Below, piece by piece: positions 46,965 to 48,547 of a DNA stretch of 48,547 nucleotides. The first letter of the stretch is position 1; every line of letters begins with the position of its first letter. The translations under genes and the position numbers were made by a program. The notes under the pieces were generated by a model that was not told where the DNA came from, did no database searches, and saw only the letters and a program-made list of their open reading frames with translations. Origin of the DNA: Planctomycetota bacterium (lineage in GTDB: Bacteria > Planctomycetota > UBA11346); assembly GCA_014193115.1 (NCBI GenBank), contig BJHQ01000008.1, positions 1 through 48,547 of the forward strand. Reading direction: 5' to 3'.

Positions 46965-47057
46965 GCCCAACGTCATAGATCACCGGGCCGGCGGAATAGA
47001 GTGTTGCGAAGCAGGAATAGCGTTAGTCGCCGGCTCCGGTGCATCGCCTTGTTGGGC
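46965..47057 (-). repeat. attC 16 (type B-like)
   Basis: A 93-bp site with CATAG on the left (others have CAAAG) and GCCTT on the right. The gene on its right ends inside it. Confidence 0.93.
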
Positions 47058-47936
47058 GGACTTTTTATAAAAATCAATAACTTCAATTATAGAATTATTT
47101 ACATCGTATTTTTCATGATAGCCCAGTTCATTTCTAATTTTACTGCTATCAATAATTAGATTTTGATTTATATTCATATTATAGGGTATTTCAATTTTAT
47201 CATCAAGTATGATGTTTGGAGAATATCCACCCAGTTTGTGTATTTTGTCAGTCCACTCAATTTCTGAATAATATTCTTTCTCACTGATATTATAAATATT
47301 TCGATTAGTATTTTTTACACACAACGACAATCCATAGGCGCAATTTATATTTGATGACCGACTAAAACGCCAATGAGCAAATCCGCTATTTAAAGTAAAC
47401 TTATTATAGCATATTTTTTGTAAATATTGATAAATCCGGTTGGTATCAGGCAACCCATAGATTGCAGGTAGCCGAACAATGGCGCAACAATCGAAATACG
47501 ATAAATAAATTCTTTCAATATTTAATTTATCATAACCAGAGCCCTGAAAACTAATTCTATCCCTTGTCTTGGATAATTCTGTTAAGGGAGTATTTTGTAA
47601 ACCAATCGACTTATTATGAAGTATGTTATATGCCTCGTAAACGTCACAACTGGATGCGCAAATCATAGGTGGCTGTTTACCATTTAATGCCAGTATAACA
47701 ATTCCTGCATTAACAGCGGTGAATGGAATCATATCAAATAAAATAAAATCATTTTGTTCATCAAATATTTTCATCATAACTTCAATATTATTTCTATCAC
47801 AGACATATGATTTACCACCAAATGGATGCTTGCCAGATCTATTAATACAAATTGTTTCAATATTTAGGTCTTGCAACTCTTTAATTAAATGTGGTCCCAT
47901 TAAACCAGTACCACCAATTATGATTGCCTTTTTCAT
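46980..47936 (-). CDS. Cassette 16: NAD-dependent epimerase/dehydratase-like protein
   Basis: From the ATG at 47936 the N-terminus MKKAIIIGGTGLMGPHLIKE holds the GxxGxxG nucleotide-binding motif of extended SDR enzymes, followed by NIETICINRSGKHPFGGKSY and DMIPFTAVNAGIVILALNGK. A catalytic-type Tyr/Lys occurs as SGYDKLNIERIYLSYF (YxK spacing, as in CSP41/epimerase-like relatives, rather than YxxxK). Later text is CAIVRLPAIYGLPDTNRIYQ and NIYNISEKEYYSEIEWTDKI. It is 318 residues, the last 27 read from the attC (SAQQGDAPEPATNAIPASQH, then PPAR). The substrate is probably a nucleotide sugar; not determined. It is the largest cassette gene here. Confidence 0.85.
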   Translation of the reverse strand: MKKAIIIGGTGLMGPHLIKELQDLNIETICINRSGKHPFGGKSYVCDRNNIEVMMKIFDEQNDFILFDMIPFTAVNAGIVILALNGKQPPMICASSCDVYEAYNILHNKSIGLQNTPLTELSKTRDRISFQGSGYDKLNIERIYLSYFDCCAIVRLPAIYGLPDTNRIYQYLQKICYNKFTLNSGFAHWRFSRSSNINCAYGLSLCVKNTNRNIYNISEKEYYSEIEWTDKIHKLGGYSPNIILDDKIEIPYNMNINQNLIIDSSKIRNELGYHEKYDVNNSIIEVIDFYKKSAQQGDAPEPATNAIPASQHSIPPAR

Positions 47937-47948
47937 TTTTCTATATCC

Positions 47949-48041
47949 GCCCAACGTCAGAGATCACCGGGCCGGCCGATGTGATGTATGCCAATCAGAA
48001 AAGATCATTGTGGCCGGCTCCGGTGCATCGACTTGTTGGGC
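47949..48041 (-). repeat. attC 17 (type A)
   Basis: A 93-bp site with CAGAG/GACTT and a one-base longer centre (GATGTATGCCAATCAG). Confidence 0.94.
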
Positions 48042-48050
48042 GCTTTTTAA

Positions 48051-48404
48051 TTATTTCTGAGGATCGAATTTATTCAATTTATCATCCCAAATTATTTCAT
48101 GATCATCCACGTTGACTTTTATAATAACATTTTGAATTGATAATTTAATCTCAGTTAACAGATCACACCAATTATTTAAATATTTCATTACCATGTTTAA
48201 TTTATTTGGGAGTTTAATTGAGCCACTGAAAATTTCACCATTTTCAAGTAAATCATGAGAAACTAATGTAAATAATTCTGTCTTGTCCTTAACATATTCA
48301 GTCATCAAATAATTATATTTAATAATTAAGTTAGATAACAATTTCATTTCGTTGTCATTCAATAATATATCTCTTCGCCCTGAATAATATAATGAGATAG
48401 ACAT
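48051..48404 (-). CDS. Cassette 17: hypothetical protein, 117 aa
   Basis: MSISLYYSGRRDILLNDNEM leads to KLLSNLIIKYNYLMTEYVKD, SLVSHDLLENGEIFSG-like text (TLVSHDLLENGEIFSGSIKL) and VMKYLNNWCDLLTEIKLSIQ. It is a small alpha/beta protein without signal or membrane segments, with the feel of an immunity protein but no family I know. It starts 17 bp from attC 18 and ends 9 bp before attC 17. Confidence 0.7.
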   Translation of the reverse strand: MSISLYYSGRRDILLNDNEMKLLSNLIIKYNYLMTEYVKDKTELFTLVSHDLLENGEIFSGSIKLPNKLNMVMKYLNNWCDLLTEIKLSIQNVIIKVNVDDHEIIWDDKLNKFDPQK

Positions 48405-48420
48405 GTGTATTCTTTCTAGC

Positions 48421-48513
48421 GCCCAACGTCAAAGATCACCGGGCCGGCGGATTAGACGGTTGCGAAGCAGAATCAGCGTTAGTCGCCGGCTCCGGTGCAT
48501 CGCCTTGTTGGGC
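48421..48513 (-). repeat. attC 18 (type B)
   Basis: A 93-bp site with CAAAG/GCCTT. Its centre and right half are identical to the truncated attC 1, showing very recent common descent of sites at opposite ends of the visible array. The next cassette gene starts off the right edge; 48514-48547 is too short to read. Confidence 0.94.
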
Positions 48514-48547
48514 AGATTTTTTTAATGACAAATACATGAATCTTGCT

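Larger units (their letters stand above)
38518..48547 (-). mobile_element. Integron gene-cassette array (distal end; continues past the right edge)
   Basis: Near-identical GC-rich sites of 89-93 bp, each bounded by GCCCAAC and GTTGGGC, alternate with single AT-rich minus-strand genes. RYYYAAC/GTTRRRY are the R''/R' cores of attC sites. Inner arms pair as GATCACCGG with CCGGTG-C-ATC and GGCCGGC with GCCGGC-T-CC; the unpaired C and T are the extrahelical bases that orient attC recombination. Their position, with R'' on the right and R' on the left in plus coordinates, puts each attC at the 3' end of its minus-strand gene, the orthodox cassette layout. No integrase is seen; intI/attI should lie to the right. 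The site homogeneity is that of a sedentary chromosomal integron. Confidence 0.93.

Noticed and set aside
38518..48513. CRISPR array as an explanation for the regular repeats
   Set aside because: The repeats are about 92 bp and the spacers are 200-900 bp genes of varying size; core motifs and fold fit attC.

Overview
The left and middle parts are GC-rich. They carry a DUF1501 protein and a PSCyt1/PSD1 (DUF1549/DUF1553) cytochrome-c-like protein, a gene pair typical of Planctomycetes and relatives, plus an AraC regulator of the XylR type. This points to the PVC superphylum, most likely a planctomycete. No rRNA, CRISPR array or complete tRNA gene is visible.

Layout. (1) 1-6100: a leftward operon (PSCyt1/PSD1, DUF1501, and an open secreted-protein gene running off the left edge) with a divergent XylR-like AraC regulator. 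(2) 6100-10760: a scrappy accessory zone. It starts at the 3' half of a tRNA-Gly(GCC) with its terminator and holds an orphan FitA-type antitoxin with a palindromic operator, an AAA_14/DUF4143 ATPase, an SRAP (YedK-like) protein, an Rhs relic and a decayed gene copy. (3) 10765-28834: a rightward operon of a lipoprotein, a secreted protein with two tandem units, a giant Rhs protein of about 4,700 residues (Kelch-like, Ig-like, Calx-beta, chitobiase-C-like and Rhs/YD regions, then a variable tip) and a probable immunity gene. (4) 29859-34465: a second, shorter Rhs gene. Its core is a 2.67-kb copy of the first one's core, without net indels, but its leader, toxin tip and immunity gene are all different. 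A 106-bp repeat that looks like the 5' end of a group II intron follows each toxin/immunity pair. (5) 34862-38517: a DUF4062 protein, a small zinc-ribbon protein, a DinB-family protein, duplicated DinB-tail and leader fragments, and the first half of an IS630-type transposase.

(6) 38518 to the right edge: an integron gene-cassette array. Seventeen near-identical attC sites of about 90 bp, one truncated attC and one divergent attC-like palindrome separate single AT-rich genes. All the genes are on the minus strand, each with its attC at its 3' end. Seventeen complete cassette genes are present, including a Nudix hydrolase, an NAD-dependent epimerase, several small membrane proteins, a Gly/Ile-repeat protein and many unknowns of immunity-protein size. 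No integrase is in the window. From cassette polarity, intI and attI should lie beyond the right edge, and 38518 is the distal, oldest end, where the IS630 fragment has eaten into the last attC.

The main themes are polymorphic Rhs toxin/immunity diversification by core duplication and tip exchange, lying about 4 kb from a cassette array rich in small unknown genes. The idea that the array also stores immunity or defence genes is inference.
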